A stretch of DNA of 64,000 bases from Cycas panzhihuaensis. Taxonomy: Eukaryota > Cycadophyta. The translations under genes and the position numbers were made by a program. Under the pieces are notes generated by a model. The model saw nothing but the letters and a program-made list of their open reading frames with translations. It was not told where the DNA came from and searched no databases. Positions 45,741-56,480 of this stretch are shown here, piece after piece (within the stretch, counting starts at the first letter, position 1; every line of letters begins with the position of its first letter). Location: the NCBI GenBank assembly GCA_023213395.1, contig CM041465.1, positions 90,899,741 to 90,963,740 on the forward strand, in the 5' to 3' direction.

Positions 45741-45805
45741 GTATTAGCAAGGATAATTTCAGCCTTCACTAGTGATAATTTCAAACTGCAGTTCGATCCC
45801 CACAC

Positions 45806-46145
45806 TAAGGGGGGATGTTAGTGTGGTAGTTAATGTTAAGCGACTTGTGTTAATATTATATGGGGTTTAGTAATTGTTTAACAAAAAGGTGTGAGTTTAT
45901 GAAGGGACACAACCTCTAAGGGTTGACACCACTTGCGGGATTATAAATATTCCATAGTCCATTGTATATTCATCCAATCAAGAATCAATGTGATCTAGCG
46001 ATCTTTTGTGGTGGATTTTTTTACCTAAAAAGGTTTTTCCACGTATATTTGGTGTACTGTGTTTCCTGCGCTCTTTATTGTTCTTGCTGTGTATGAGTAA
46101 GATCATGTAGCTTAGAACATATGCATGTATGTATGTTTCTTCACA
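45806..46145 (+). repeat. Polypurine tract and 3' LTR of copia B
   Basis: AAGGGGGGA (45807-45815) precedes TGTTAGTGTGGTAGTTAATG; the LTR ends TTTCTTCACA at 46145. It differs from the 5' LTR by scattered substitutions. Confidence 0.9.
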
Positions 46146-46150
46146 ATCCC

Positions 46151-46283
46151 AAACATCCTATTCATTGAATATTGTTGATTAACTTGCTAGAAATAAGGGA
46201 TGATTATATCATAGTATGAAATAAATCATAAGGAAATAAAATGTACAATGAAGCATACAATGCCGATTAGGTGGGGCATTACA
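46151..46283 (-). repeat. 5' LTR of the minus-strand gypsy, right fragment
   Basis: Continues the LTR from 40847 after copia B. It shares GGGATGATTA, AGTATGAAATAAAT and AAATAAAATGTACAATGAA with 35290-35396 and ends ...GGCATTACA. Confidence 0.75.
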
Positions 46284-46620
46284 TACAAATATATTTCTTT
46301 CTTTCCTTCAAGATCCAATTGTTTCTATATTTTTAAAATTTTTGTTTGCTGTGGAAAGTTGATGATGCTTTTGGAAATGTCCTGTGATGAAGATTACATA
46401 AGTGGAAACATGATTTTGTATATGGGCCAACTTTTCATATTGCATTTTCAGCAACCTTGAAGGACTAATTTGATGTCCCTTACAATTGACATTTTTTGTC
46501 TCTCAATAGTTTTTCAACCTTTTCATAATGATTGGGATGCATTTGTTTTTAATTAATGGTGATTTGTGAAGGAATGGCTGGGCCTGGCATTGTGTCTAAG
46601 ATTGCCTTTTCATGGATTTG
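46284..46620. other. Unassigned sequence upstream of the Q-rich exon
   Basis: AT-rich, no gene seen. It has the look of an intron: T-rich and ending in TTTCATGGATTTGCAG before the open Q-rich stretch. Confidence 0.35.
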
Positions 46621-47008
46621 CAGACACATGAAGACCAACAACAATTGAAACAAAAGCATGCCATTGTTCAACAGTTACTTGATTTACAGAAATTGCAACC
46701 TTTGAGTTCAAACCAACTACAGAACCATCGACAAGTGCAATCTTATGTTCAGTCACAGATGGAAGCACAATCAATGGGAACCTCTCTTTCCAGGCTATCA
46801 GAGGGAGATTTTCAAGCACAAAATCAGAATTGTCAGAGGCAGCAGAAAGGCCAGCAACAAGGGCAGCAGAATCTCCGGGATCAGCAAATGCAACCTCTTT
46901 ATTCACTTATGTCTGAGTCGCAACAACTTAAGGCTGATACTAATGCTGAAATGACAGTGCAAGGTGACTCTTTTTGGGACTGTGGCACTGCAAGTCAAAA
47001 TAATCAGG
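46621..47008 (+). pseudogene. Possible exon of a Gln-rich protein
   Basis: An open stretch is bounded by GGATTTGCAG|ACACATG at its 5' side and AATAATCAG|GTTTGTC at its 3' side, both good plant splice borders. The protein is about 25% Gln: QQLKQKHAIVQQLLDLQKLQ, HRQVQSYVQSQMEAQ, QNCQRQQKGQQQGQQNLRDQ, then SFWDCGTASQNNQ. It has no domain I recognise; Gln-rich stretches like this occur in large regulatory and RNA-processing plant proteins. No neighbouring exon was identified with confidence. It could be an exon of a host gene with long introns, a gene fragment or a chance frame in repetitive DNA. Confidence 0.4.
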
Positions 47009-49459
47009 TTTGTCTTTGTTGAAACAAAATACGAAATGTCTTGTTAAATGAGTTTATTTGAAGAGATGTCTAGGAACCCATAATATGCTAGAAAATCTCT
47101 CAAAAGAAAAGAGAATTTTCTTCAAGTTGTTAAGTACTTTGTGTGGGGCATATAGTTCTATTTTGCATTCCATGCCATAGTTTTGGAACAGAGAATAACA
47201 TTTTGTAGACATTCTACCATCAAGTATATGTTTAGGATGCAATATAATTCTATGTTGCAGTTGTATTTGTGATTTCAATGCTTTCGCACATATTTGGTTC
47301 TGGGCTTAACTGGGGTTGGCCAGAAATGGGTTGAACTCGGACCTGTCCCTGCACCTCTTTAGCCAACCCTGCACAAAGGGCATGCAACTCTCAGCGATGC
47401 TACACAGATATCTTGGAATCTATGCATCTCTTAGCTTTAGACCTTTTGGGCATGTCCTATCTTCTAGGATGAACTTGTAGAGATGATCCATCTCAAAGAG
47501 TGTAAACTTTCATGATCCGTCTTGTTCACTGCCAGGATCTGTTTCCTGAAGCCAGTTGGTTTGTTTATAGTTGGACTAATTTCTATACTTGATATCTTCT
47601 GATAATTGAGGTACTTGTATTTATGGTTTTGGTTAATGATATATAACTGTATTGCCCATTTTGGAATTCTGCTGAACATTGACATTGTTAATGTGGCTGT
47701 TATAATTATTATTTTTGGATGGTCATCACTGGGAAGCTCTGTATTATTGGATCAACTTCTGCTCCAATATCAGAATCACATTAACTGCTAAATTACGGAA
47801 TTTCTGAGATGTGCATGGATTGGGAATTAATTTTAGTTTAGGGAAAAATCTCGGTTTTAGTTTTGGGGCAGAAATTTGCAATTTTCTGGTTTTCAGGAAA
47901 GAATGGAGCCAGACCCCAAATTGGGCTTGTTCCCGCTTCCAAGTGGCATCAGACCATATTCTTGGACTGCGGAAATCTGTAAATGGTTAAGCATTTTGGA
48001 TTGCAAGTGTTCTTCTCTAGCAAGTTTCTTGGAATTTTTTAAACCTTTTTTTGCAGCTTGTGCAAATTCATTGGCAGGAATTTTAGATAGATCTTGTGGG
48101 CAGTTTTCAAGCAATGTCTATTAGCAAAATTTTGGGCAAGTACTTTGCAATTTTTGGGGCATTTTTTGGGAAACTTCCAAGGTTAATTCTGGATTTTCTG
48201 TCCCTATTTTCTTGTTGCTCATTATTTTCTTGATGGCCCTATTTTATTGCTGACCTATTTTTCTCGCTTCGACTATTATCTCACAATTCCTATTTTCTTG
48301 TTGCTCCATGTTTATGAAGAATGGAGAAATCACTATAATATTTGATGAATTCTCTTTGTAATCTCTTTGGATTGAATGGGTAGCAAGGAAGGATTCAAGG
48401 ATGGTGATCCCTACTCAACAATTTGCCCTAAGGAGGTTATTTGCTTATGATTGGACGGTTGAAACATGTTTTTCTTTTCGGGAAATATGATATCTTCAAA
48501 TAGAAAAAGTTACATGGGTCACAACAAAATGGGAGAGCCAGGGGACCCAGAAACGGTGCATTGTGGCTTAGGGCTTCTAATGAGGGGATGATCTATCTAT
48601 GGCCACATGATTACAAAACTAGCTCATGAACACATGCAATCATTGCGTAAACATGACAAAGAATGACAACATAGAAAGACAAATAACACCATGTTTGGTT
48701 ATAAAGCCATTGATATCTCTGGCTGTATGCAACACAAGCAAGTTTTGGAATAACTTCTAATAGTGCCTCAGGATTATCATTTGCTTATAGGCTTCTTTTT
48801 AGAGAGAGGAATAATTCTCCAACACTTGTCACTTCTAGTGTGTTGGCTGCCTTGAGATTTGTATTCATCATTATTTTTGTGTGGGGATATGGCTAGATCA
48901 ATTGTCGGGGTGTTTCCCCACTTATCTTTCCTTAGTGATCTGGGCTCAGAGCTAGGCATGTTGTTCCTTGGGGGTCTTTTTCTCAGATTTTCTGCATCTA
49001 TGGCAACTGCAGCTTTGAGATGAGTCTGTTTCATTCTTTGGAGGAACCTTGCTAACTATGAGCCTTGCTTTAGTCTTGATTTTACCTTTTTTGTTTGAAC
49101 CTTCGTTTTCACAGCATGATTGTTCAAAATAGAAGAGCAAAGATGGCCAAAAATCTACTTGAGTCTCAAAGTCAAATGCAAAATTAGACTCCTACATGTG
49201 TGTTTCTAAGTGTCCAAAAATGTACAAGTGGGAGCAGATATAGATGCAACGATTCTCAACATTTGAGGATAGAGGTATATGGCAAAATTAGGATTTTCAA
49301 AAAGTATATATATACAAAACCATAAATATATACATGATACATCTAAAACAAGCCCCAACAAATTGAAATCAATAATCGATGATTATAATTCACCAACACT
49401 CAATGGTCATATGTCACAAGAAAACATAAATGACAAAAATTGAGAGTTGCAATGAAGCT
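47009..49459. other. Unassigned sequence, intron-like or intergenic
   Basis: No confirmed gene. A TTTTCAG|GAAAGAATGG at about 47895 opens a short frame (ERMEPDPKLGLFPLPSGI) that could be an exon, but nothing supports it. Minus frames at 48777-49140 (basic, Cys/Lys-rich) have no recognised motif. Confidence 0.35.
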
Positions 49460-50560
49460 CTCGTGATTTCATTCATGTCTCTTCATTTGATCTAACATTT
49501 ATGCCAACACCATACATATCGTCAAAATTGAATGAAGGATTATGTGAAGGAGGAGGAGGAGGATGATCATCATTGAGATCAGTTGGCGGTAGAATTGGTG
49601 GTTCTGAGTATAAATTAACAAAAGTTAAATTTTGTGGAGCCAATTCTCCCCTTTTAGGGTTCATGTCCCCAAAATATGAAGGCCTTTGAATGTACTTTTC
49701 TTTGCTTGAGATATAAAGTGAACACGTGTATATATAAACTAAATCTTTAGCCTTCTTTGAGGCCAACTTATTCTTTTTGTTTGGGTAAATAAATCAATAG
49801 GTCTCCCAACTCCTTTCAATCATTGAAGAGCTTGCCAATTGTTAAAGAATATGGATGGCAAGGGCTCAGAGTTGTTTAGCGTTTGATCCATAATAGCCCC
49901 ACCAATTAATAGGATCCATTTTTGCTTTGCCCCTTAATACTTGTCAATTTGCAAAGGAGTCCTTCCCACCAATAGATTGCTGAAATAGATTTCACCATAA
50001 GAGGGCTTCCTCTTCATTTGGATAAATTTTAGTGAGTGTTGCCTTATATCCCATGGCCACTTCTCTGTCCTTATTAGGCACCTTTCATGTTCCATCACTT
50101 TTCATAATATGCTCAATTGTGCAAATGTGTGTCAAATTTGTCTGTTTAGTCAATACACATTTTGTAAATTTCTTTAAAGAAAGATTCATCTTTTCTCTCA
50201 TTTGCAAGGACTTCTTCAATCCTTTCAATTATGTAGTCCATGACTTCATACACCTCTTCCACCCAAGGATGATCCATATCAAGTCTCTAAATCATCACCA
50301 CAATTGGCTTACAAAATCTGAGCAAATACTACACCTATTCCTGCTATGTATCATCAATAATGTAACTTTTAACTTCTTGTACTCTTTCACTGTTTGAAAT
50401 GCTCCATTTAGTCAATGCCTTTGAGAACACTATGGTTCCCACAGCCTCTTAAGCTGCACATAATTGCTTTAGCATGATGAAATGAGTTGCAAACCATGTT
50501 TTTGCAGTCTCCAAGATTTAGTCAAGAATATGTTTTGAAGATTGCATGTGCTTGTTCATG
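49460..50560 (-). pseudogene. hAT-family transposase relic (C-terminal half)
   Basis: On the minus strand the reading gives HPWVEEVYEVMDYIIERIEE, FFKEIYKMCID, then DPINWW-x-YYGSNAKQL and ALAIHIL. This is followed by a Ser-rich SSSMIERSWE and then KKAKDLVYIYTCSLYI (49766-49710), the hAT C-terminal dimerisation block (W-W-x-x-x-G ... A-x-x-I-L ... C-E-R-x-W ... A-x-x-L-V-Y-x-x-x-N-L-R). The tail is Pro-rich (DLNDDHPPPPPSH). Stops are frequent. The N-terminal zinc-finger and catalytic part are missing: copia B' starts at 50566. No hAT terminal inverted repeats were found. Confidence 0.6.
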
Positions 50561-50565
50561 GTTGG

Positions 50566-50936
50566 TGATAAACGTCTTTATTAAGAAACATGAATGAACT
50601 CATTCATGTTTATATTCGCAGAATCTTTTATCATACACAACAAGCAAACAGGATAAACATAGAAAACAATTGCACAGTACATGGGATTTACGTGGGAAAC
50701 CCTTTCGGGAAAAAACCCACCACAAAGATCTATCGATCAGATTGATTACCACTTAATTGATATGAATATACAAGGGCTCTAGGATATTTATAATATTTCC
50801 AAGAGGTGTCAACCGACAAGGGTTGTCACCCTTCGCATAACTTGCACCATTTCGTTAATCACATTAGTTAAACCACCACAATAACATTAACAAGTGGCTT
50901 AACAAACAACTGCCACGCTAACATCCCCTTTTAATG
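50566..50936 (-). repeat. 3' LTR and polypurine tract of the copia B relative
   Basis: 358-bp LTR with a TATAAATATCC box (sense, about 50797-50787) and AATAAAG near the far end. TAAAAGGGGA (50924-50933) precedes it on the minus strand. It shares the TATA region and GTATATTCAT with the B LTR, but most of it has diverged. Confidence 0.78.
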
Positions 50937-50979
50937 TGAATGCGGGGAACCTGCAAGTAGTTGAGTTATCTCAAAGGCT

Positions 50980-51400
50980 ATGACTATCCTGCATCTTTAT
51001 CCTTGTTGATACATCCCCCCTCAAGGATGACATTTGTGAGTCTCAATCCGGTACGCATCCTTGTGAATTGATCTTCAGTAAGCACTTTGGTGAAGACATC
51101 TGCAAGTTGATATTCACTCAGACAATAGTCTAACTTGTAGCTTCCCTGACTTGTTCTGTTCACAGATGTAGTGGTGTTGTATCTCAATGTGTTTCATACA
51201 AGCATGAAACTCTGGATTCTTTAACAAGCGAATGCTACTCTGATTATCAACGAAAATAGTCGGATTGCCATTTGAAACTCCAAGAACTTCCAAGAGACTT
51301 TGCAACGATGCATCTTCTTTCACACCAACACAGAGTCCTTGATATTCTACCTTTGTAAAAGATAATACCACTATTTGTTGCTTCTTTGACTGCTACGAAA
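50980..51400 (-). pseudogene. RNase H of the copia B relative
   Basis: VLSFTKVEYQGLCVGVKED carries the E block (usual S-S-T-E-A-E-Y changed to SFTKVEY), then IFVDNQSSIRLLKNPEFHA and HIEIQHHYICEQ (51371-51114), then YCLSEYQLADVFTKVLTEDQ (51187-50984). It is broken by one frame change. Confidence 0.82.
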
Positions 51401-52655
51401 CAAATCCATTACCAACATCAAAGATGTATCCAACAGTGGATTTTTGATTGTCAGAGTCTCCTTCCCAATTGACATTAGTGTATCCATACAACTTTATCTC
51501 TCCACCACGAAGGTATTGAAAACCGAGATTGAGTGTCCCCTTCAAGTACTTCAGAATCCACTTCGTTGCAAACCAATGTGGTTCTTGAGGATTCTTCATA
51601 TATCGGAAAATCAATCCAACGGCATAGGCGATATCTGGTTTAGTATGAGTCAAATAGTTTGGACTCCCTACCATCTGATGGTACAATGTTCCATCTATAG
51701 AGGGTTTGGCCATGTCTTTCTGCAGCTTTGTGTCTTTAACACATGGTGTTGCAACTAACTTGCAATCCTGCATCCTAAACTTTTCCAGTAGGTTCTTCAC
51801 ATACTACGTCTGCAACAACATGATTTGATCTTCCATCTGCCTGACTTCAATGCCCAAGAAGTAGTAGAGCAGCCTGAGCTCTGCCATCTCAAAGATAGCT
51901 CCCAAATTGAACTTGACTCTAATAATAATCTTATTATAATTGCCTTCAATGAGTAAATCAACCACATAAAACACAATAACTACTATTGAGGTTCTACTCC
52001 TTTTCACATATAGATTCGGGTCCAGATCTGTAACAACAAATCCTTCTTCCTTTAATTTGGCATCGATCTTCTCATGCCAAGCATGGGATGCTTATTTTAG
52101 GCCATAGAGTGACTTCTTCAATCGGCACACAAGATGCTCCTGCCCTTCCCAAAGGCTGTGACATATAAATCTCCTCCTTTAGATCTCCATTAAGAAATAC
52201 AGACTTAACGTCCATCTGGTGTAACTCCCAACCATATACAACTGCTAAGGAAAGGATCAACGGGATTGTCGTTTTCTTGGAGATTGGTGCAAATGCCTCA
52301 TCATAATTAATTCATTCTTTTTGCTTAAATGAGCAACAAGCTTGGTCTTATACTTGTCCACCTTTCCATTAGAGCGAAACTTTGCCTTATAGATCCACTT
52401 GTACCCAACGAGGTTCTTCTTCGGAGGTAAGGGAACCAAATCCCATGTGGCATTCTTCATAATTGAGCCATACTCCTCCTCCATTGTAGCTCTCCATTGT
52501 GGATCGTCCTTCGCTTTGTCACATGAAACAAGATCATTGGAGTTGTTGGTGTCTACTAACAGAGTTCGATTGGCATGCTGACTTCTTGTTCTTCTGTCAT
52601 CAACAAGGTTTTGCATCGCCACTCCAAAATCCTCTATCATCTTTGTAGCATCCTA
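51393..52655 (-). pseudogene. pol: Reverse transcriptase of the copia B relative, YVDD changed
   Basis: Right to left: TRSQHANRTLLVDTNNSND and WRATMEEEYGSIMKNATWDL, KKNLVGYKWIYKAKFRSNGK; LHQMDVKSVFLNGDLKEEIY (52260-52072); a block with VIVFYVVDLLIEGN (YVDD reads YVVD, so the first catalytic Asp is lost) at 52007-51804; then VGSPNYLTHTKPDIAYAVGL and NVNWEGDSDNQKSTVGYIF. Integrase is absent upstream of 52655. Confidence 0.82.
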
Positions 52656-52660
52656 AAATA

Positions 52661-53271
52661 TGGTCAAAACTATACTATGTGACCATTCAAATTGAAGGTC
52701 TTTGAACCAAGATTCCAATGGTTCAGACGAAAGTCAATTTTGATATCTATAACAAAAGTTATGACCGTTTGAAGATTTCAGCTTGCCACTTTTTGGAAAA
52801 GTTCTGGCTGACTTTTAGTCTTGGTTTTGGGCCAGTTTATACCCCTTTTTTGACCGACTTATATTAGTATCTTTGGCTGCCTATTTAAGGAGGATTTGGG
52901 GCCTCATTTGGGCATCTTAGAACAGAGTTTGGACTGTTGTAAATTTGGCCTTAAGGCTGCTATTTACTTGCCCTTAGGGTTGCACTATTTGGAGGGAACC
53001 TCACCTCGAAGAGGGTAGTGATAGTAAGAGCATTTTGGTATCTATATCATTGAGTTTCTAGTCCTTCTCTAAAGATATGAATCGTTGCCCTTGTAAATAG
53101 ATTTTAGTTGTATTTTGGAAGCATTATTTCCCTTGTTCCAACTCTTTTCATCTCCAATCTATGTCAAGATGTTCGACATGTGTGATCGGAGCACTTCATA
53201 CTCCTAATAGAGTTGTTATTTTCAGAAGGATTTTTCTAGGAGATTCCAAGACAAGCAAAGTTGTCGCTTCA
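52661..53271 (+). repeat. 5' LTR of a plus-strand gypsy fragment
   Basis: Ends ...TTGTCGCTTCA at 53271, followed by a primer site TGGTATTAGAGC at 53274-53285 (one change). The left end is uncertain; TGGTCAAAAC at 52661 is the best candidate, after the last copia codon near 52650. Confidence 0.6.
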
Positions 53272-53285
53272 GGTGGTATTAGAGC

Positions 53286-54005
53286 TTCGTTTTGAAGCAG
53301 GAATTCAAAGATAATCTGTAAAAATTGGGCCCAATTTTTCACCCTGCCAGGGATGGAACTGAGATCCAAAAAAAGTCTCGTCTCCAACAAGATGGTGAAC
53401 CACCAATCAATAGTAACAGAAGAAGAAGGAAGCAGGATAGAAGAAGTATTATCCCACTTATCGTTAGAGCTTATCACTTCCATGAAAAGCATCTAGGCTT
53501 CGTTCGAAATTTTAAATAAGAGGTTGGATTTATAGGAGGGAGAGTCATTAGCAAAGAAACACCAAGACATGGAAGAAATCAACGAAGAATTTCCAAATCA
53601 AGATAACTAGGGGAATGAACAACAAAAGAATTTAAGGAGATTCAAGGGTTTGACCTACGAATGACAGAATCAGAAGAGTTTCCAATCAAATTAGGGTCTT
53701 AGGGAACCAAATTTACATTAGAAAAATTTGATCCAAAAGGATCAAGGAACATCTGGAGTTGGTTATCACAAACGGAAACATACTTGCAAGTGTATGAACT
53801 ATTAGATAAGGAAAAGATATCGACAACGTCTCTACATTTGTATGGAAGGGCATTAGAATGGTTTTATTAGTGGCAAAAGAACAATTTGGTCCATCTAAAA
53901 TCATGGGACTATGTAGCGGAAGTTTTTAACTTAATTTAGAAATAACACAAAAATTCACAGATACTGGTCTAATATAGGCTCAAACAAATCTCCTAAATCT
54001 CAAAT
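53286..54005 (+). pseudogene. gag: Gag fragment of the plus-strand gypsy
   Basis: After a 400-bp leader, KFDPKGSRNIWSWLSQTETY and ELLDKEKISTTSLHLYGRAL, EWFY, then SWDYVAEVFN are the retrotransposon gag core (about 53725-53930). It has in-frame stops (e.g. 53868) and ends at the LTR of the minus-strand chromovirus near 54005. Nothing of its protease or pol follows in the window. Confidence 0.7.
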
Positions 54006-54010
54006 AATAA

Positions 54011-54416
54011 TGAATATTGGAAATTCACCATAAAACAGTGAAATAAAGTAATGGAAATAGTATAAATAAAGGTAAATATATTGTCCAAAATAATACTGGA
54101 AAGTACAAAAATGTATAACAAAATATCGTTACTGAATGCTTGTCCTTCGAGGCAGGAATCCTCTAAATATCTCAGGCCAAAAGGCCGAGCCAACTGTAGC
54201 CCTAGAGCCGAAAAGGTAGAAGAGATCCAACCGAAGTGATGATCCAAAATGAGGGCTTTGATCCCTATTTATAATGGTCAATTATTATCCTATTTGAAGT
54301 CGGCCAAAAAACTGGCTTACTGGTCGACTAATATGCCTACACTCATTTCTGGGGTTTAAGTCGACTGACAGACCCTTAAAGAGAGGGTTTTCCTGGAACG
54401 CAACAAGTCCCCCCCT
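54011..54416 (-). repeat. 3' LTR and polypurine tract of the chromovirus
   Basis: On the minus strand TCAGGGGGGGACT (54406-54416) then TGTTGCGTTCCAGG; a TATAAATAGGGATC box at about 54279-54266. The outer end is uncertain; the plus-strand TGAATATTGG at 54011 gives the usual CA on the minus strand. Confidence 0.65.
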
Positions 54417-54434
54417 GAAAACAATGCTTTGCCC

Positions 54435-55100
54435 TCAAAACATTTGTAGCTTTGGAAATTGTTGTATCCATTTGTCTGACTCCCATGGCGCGTCTTCTAT
54501 ATCCAATGTCTGCCATTTTATGAGGTACTCTTTGATTTGTCTTGTTCGAAGTTGCTTGGAGCGGATTTGGAGTATCCCTTCTGGTTCTAGTATAATCTGT
54601 CCTTCTTCATTGAGTTCTGGCAAAGATGTTTGTGGTACTATTTTGTCACCAATCTTTTTCTTCAAGCATGAAACATGGAAAGTATCATGGATCTTGCTTG
54701 TTGTCGGTAACTTAAATTTGTAGGCTACTTCCCCGATTCTGTCAAGTATTTGATATGGTCCAAAATATTGAGGAGCGAGCTTTTGTGTCTTCGTCTTGCT
54801 TAATGACATTTGTTGGTATGGTTGCAACCGAAGAAAAAACCAATCGTCTTTCTGGAAGCTCCTTTCCGATCGCTGCGCATCCGCTTGTTGCTTCATTCTG
54901 TTCCTTGCCATTGCCAAATTGTCCTTAAGAATTCTAATCGTGTCTTCCATTTGCTTTTGGTGTTCTTGGACAAATTTTGAACTCGATGATCCATTCCATG
55001 TCAATAGAGACGGCGGTTGGTATCTGTAAAGAGCCTGGAATGGTGTTATCTTGGTGGAAGAGTGGTATGTTGTATTATACCACCATTCGGCTAAGTGCAA
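54435..55100 (-). pseudogene. Integrase C-terminus and chromodomain
   Basis: A 221-codon open stretch. WWYNTTYHSSTKITPFQALY is the end of the integrase core and KLAPQYFGPYQILDRIGEVA the barrel. After NEEGQIILEPEGI it reads ILQIRSKQLRTRQIKEYLIK, then a W, and DAPWESDKWIQQFPKLQ, which is a chromodomain with its W-E-x-x and K-W blocks. Chromodomains on chromovirus integrases bias insertion towards particular chromatin. It lies at the very end of pol as usual and has no internal stop. Confidence 0.88.
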
Positions 55101-55984
55101 CCACTTGTGCCACTGATTTTGATTTTATTTGAGAAGAAATTCCTCAAGTAACCTTCCAGACATTTGTTGACTATCTCTGTCTGTCCATCGGTTTGGGGAT
55201 GATATGCTGTGCTCATGTGTAATTTTGTACCTGCAATTCTGAATAAATCCTTCCAAAATTTACTGGTGAACTTTGGGTCCCTATCGTTAACAATAGTTTT
55301 AGAAAACCCATGTAGTCTATGGATTTCTTTCATATATAGTTCTACAACATCACTTACCTTCGCTATTGACTATAGCCCTTGAAAATGACTATACTTCGTT
55401 AATCTATCGACTGTGACAAAGATCGCATCTTTACCCTATGATTTTGAGAGACCTGTAATAAAATCCATTGAAATTTCTTCCCATTTTTGGTTGGGAATTG
55501 GTAGGGGTTGTAGGAGACTTGGGGTCTTTACATATTCTACCTTATTTCGTTGACAAGTATCACATTCTGTCACAAATTTTTGAACATCTGATTTCAAGCC
55601 CTTCTAAAAGTACGATGCTTTTATCTTTTGATATGTCTTGTCTATACCGATGTGGCCTGCTTCTGGGACCAAATGTGCTTCTTGTAGTATAATTTCCTTT
55701 AATTTGGAATTTTTGGGAATACAGATTTTGCCGTTCCTAAGAATCAGATCACCTTTTTGTTGGTATTTATCTGAATTACTTCCCTTGATATGATCTAGGA
55801 GTTTTTGATATCTTGGATCTACCATATATTTAGTTCTGATGGATTTTAACCATGAGGGCATAATTGTTGATATCAACTGTAATGAAGGACCTTCTTTCGT
55901 TTCATCTGGGATTTGTGATAATGCGTCTGCTATAATATTCTCTTTGCCTTTCTTGTATACTATCGTGAAGTCAAAATTCTGCAA
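55091..55984 (-). pseudogene. Integrase N-terminus and core of the chromovirus
   Basis: YQQKGDLILRNGKICIPKNS, then ILQEAHLVPEAGHIGIDKTY make the zinc domain (55984-55604). The core reads ISMDFITGLSKS, then [19 protein letters not shown] and [20 protein letters not shown]: the D, D, E triad is intact. In-frame stops at about 55437 and 55377 and frame changes near 55600 and 55110 break it. Confidence 0.85.
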
Positions 55985-56480
55985 CTTACCGACCTATTTT
56001 TGTTGCTCATCGGACAATGTCTTCTGTCTAAGGAAGTATTTCAGACTATCATGATCCGTGCGCACCTGAAAGGAATTCCCCAATAGATATTGTCGCCATT
56101 ACTGGATGGCGTGCATGATTGCGAGCATCTCCTTATCATAAATGGGTTTGAGTTTTTCTCTGTTATTTAACTTCTGACTCTCATAAGCTATTGGTCTTTC
56201 ATCTTGGTGTAAGACTGCTCCTATTCCGAATCCCGATGCATCACACTCCAGTACGAACGGTTTCAAAAAATCAGGTGTTGCTAAGATTGGAGTTGTTATC
56301 ATGGCCTTCTTAAGATTACCAAAAGCTTCTTTTGCTTTCAAGTTCCAAGCAAACGCGCCTTTCTTTGTTAAATATGTGAGTGGCGCTGCTAGGTGTGCAT
56401 AACCCTTTATGAACTTCCTAACAAACCCTGTTGTCCCAAGAATCCTTGAACTGTTGTAATATTTGTTGGGGTTGGCCAAT
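55985..56480 (-). pseudogene. RNase H of the chromovirus
   Basis: RKFIKGYAHLAAPLTYLTKK, GAFAWNLKAKEAFGNLKKAM, then PFVLECDASGFGIGAVLHQD, RPIAYESQKLNNREKLKPIY, DKEMLAIMHAIQ: both the C-D-A-S and the K-E-M blocks (catalytic D and E) are intact. A short gap with a stop leads on to NFDFTIVYKKGKENIIADAL. Confidence 0.87.

Larger units (their letters stand above)
40848..46145 (+). mobile_element. Complete Ty1/copia element B with perfect target duplication
   Basis: LTRs 40848-41175 (328 bp) and 45816-46145 (330 bp) flank a 4.6-kb interior with gag, protease, integrase, RT and RNase H. The 5 bp on each side are ATCCC (40843-40847 and 46146-46150). It landed inside the right LTR of a minus-strand gypsy. 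Many stops, a missing RT active site and a 24-bp duplication show it is dead. Confidence 0.93.
35211..46283 (-). mobile_element. Ty3/gypsy element, minus strand, right LTR split by copia B
   Basis: On the minus strand from right to left: LTR (46283-46151 continued at 40847-40836), primer-binding site, gag, protease, RT, RNase H, integrase, polypurine tract, LTR (35396 to about 35211). The two LTRs share a long block with GGGATGATTA...ATAAAATGTACAATGAA. RT-RNase H-integrase order is Ty3/gypsy. Most frames are full of stops, making it one of the older copies. No matching target duplication was found. Confidence 0.8.
50566..52655 (-). mobile_element. Truncated copia B relative (3' LTR to RT), minus strand
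   Basis: An LTR at 50566-50923 (sense TGTTAGCGTGGC...TTTATCA), a polypurine tract, and RNase H and RT fragments run up to 52655, where sequence of a plus-strand gypsy begins. Protein wording matches copia B (MEDQIMLLQT versus MEDKIMVLQT; TRSQHAN). Integrase, gag and the 5' LTR are absent. It probably inserted into the hAT relic at 50565. Confidence 0.82.

Noticed and set aside
40848-46145. An intact, active copia element, given its perfect target duplication
   Set aside because: The interior has many stops and lacks the RT catalytic box.
46610-46906. 98-codon minus-strand ORF opposite the Gln-rich stretch
   Set aside because: A shadow of CAA/CAG-rich sequence on the other strand; no motif.
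48777-49140. Basic minus-strand frames with Cys/Lys-rich sequence
   Set aside because: Too short and without a recognised domain to call a gene.
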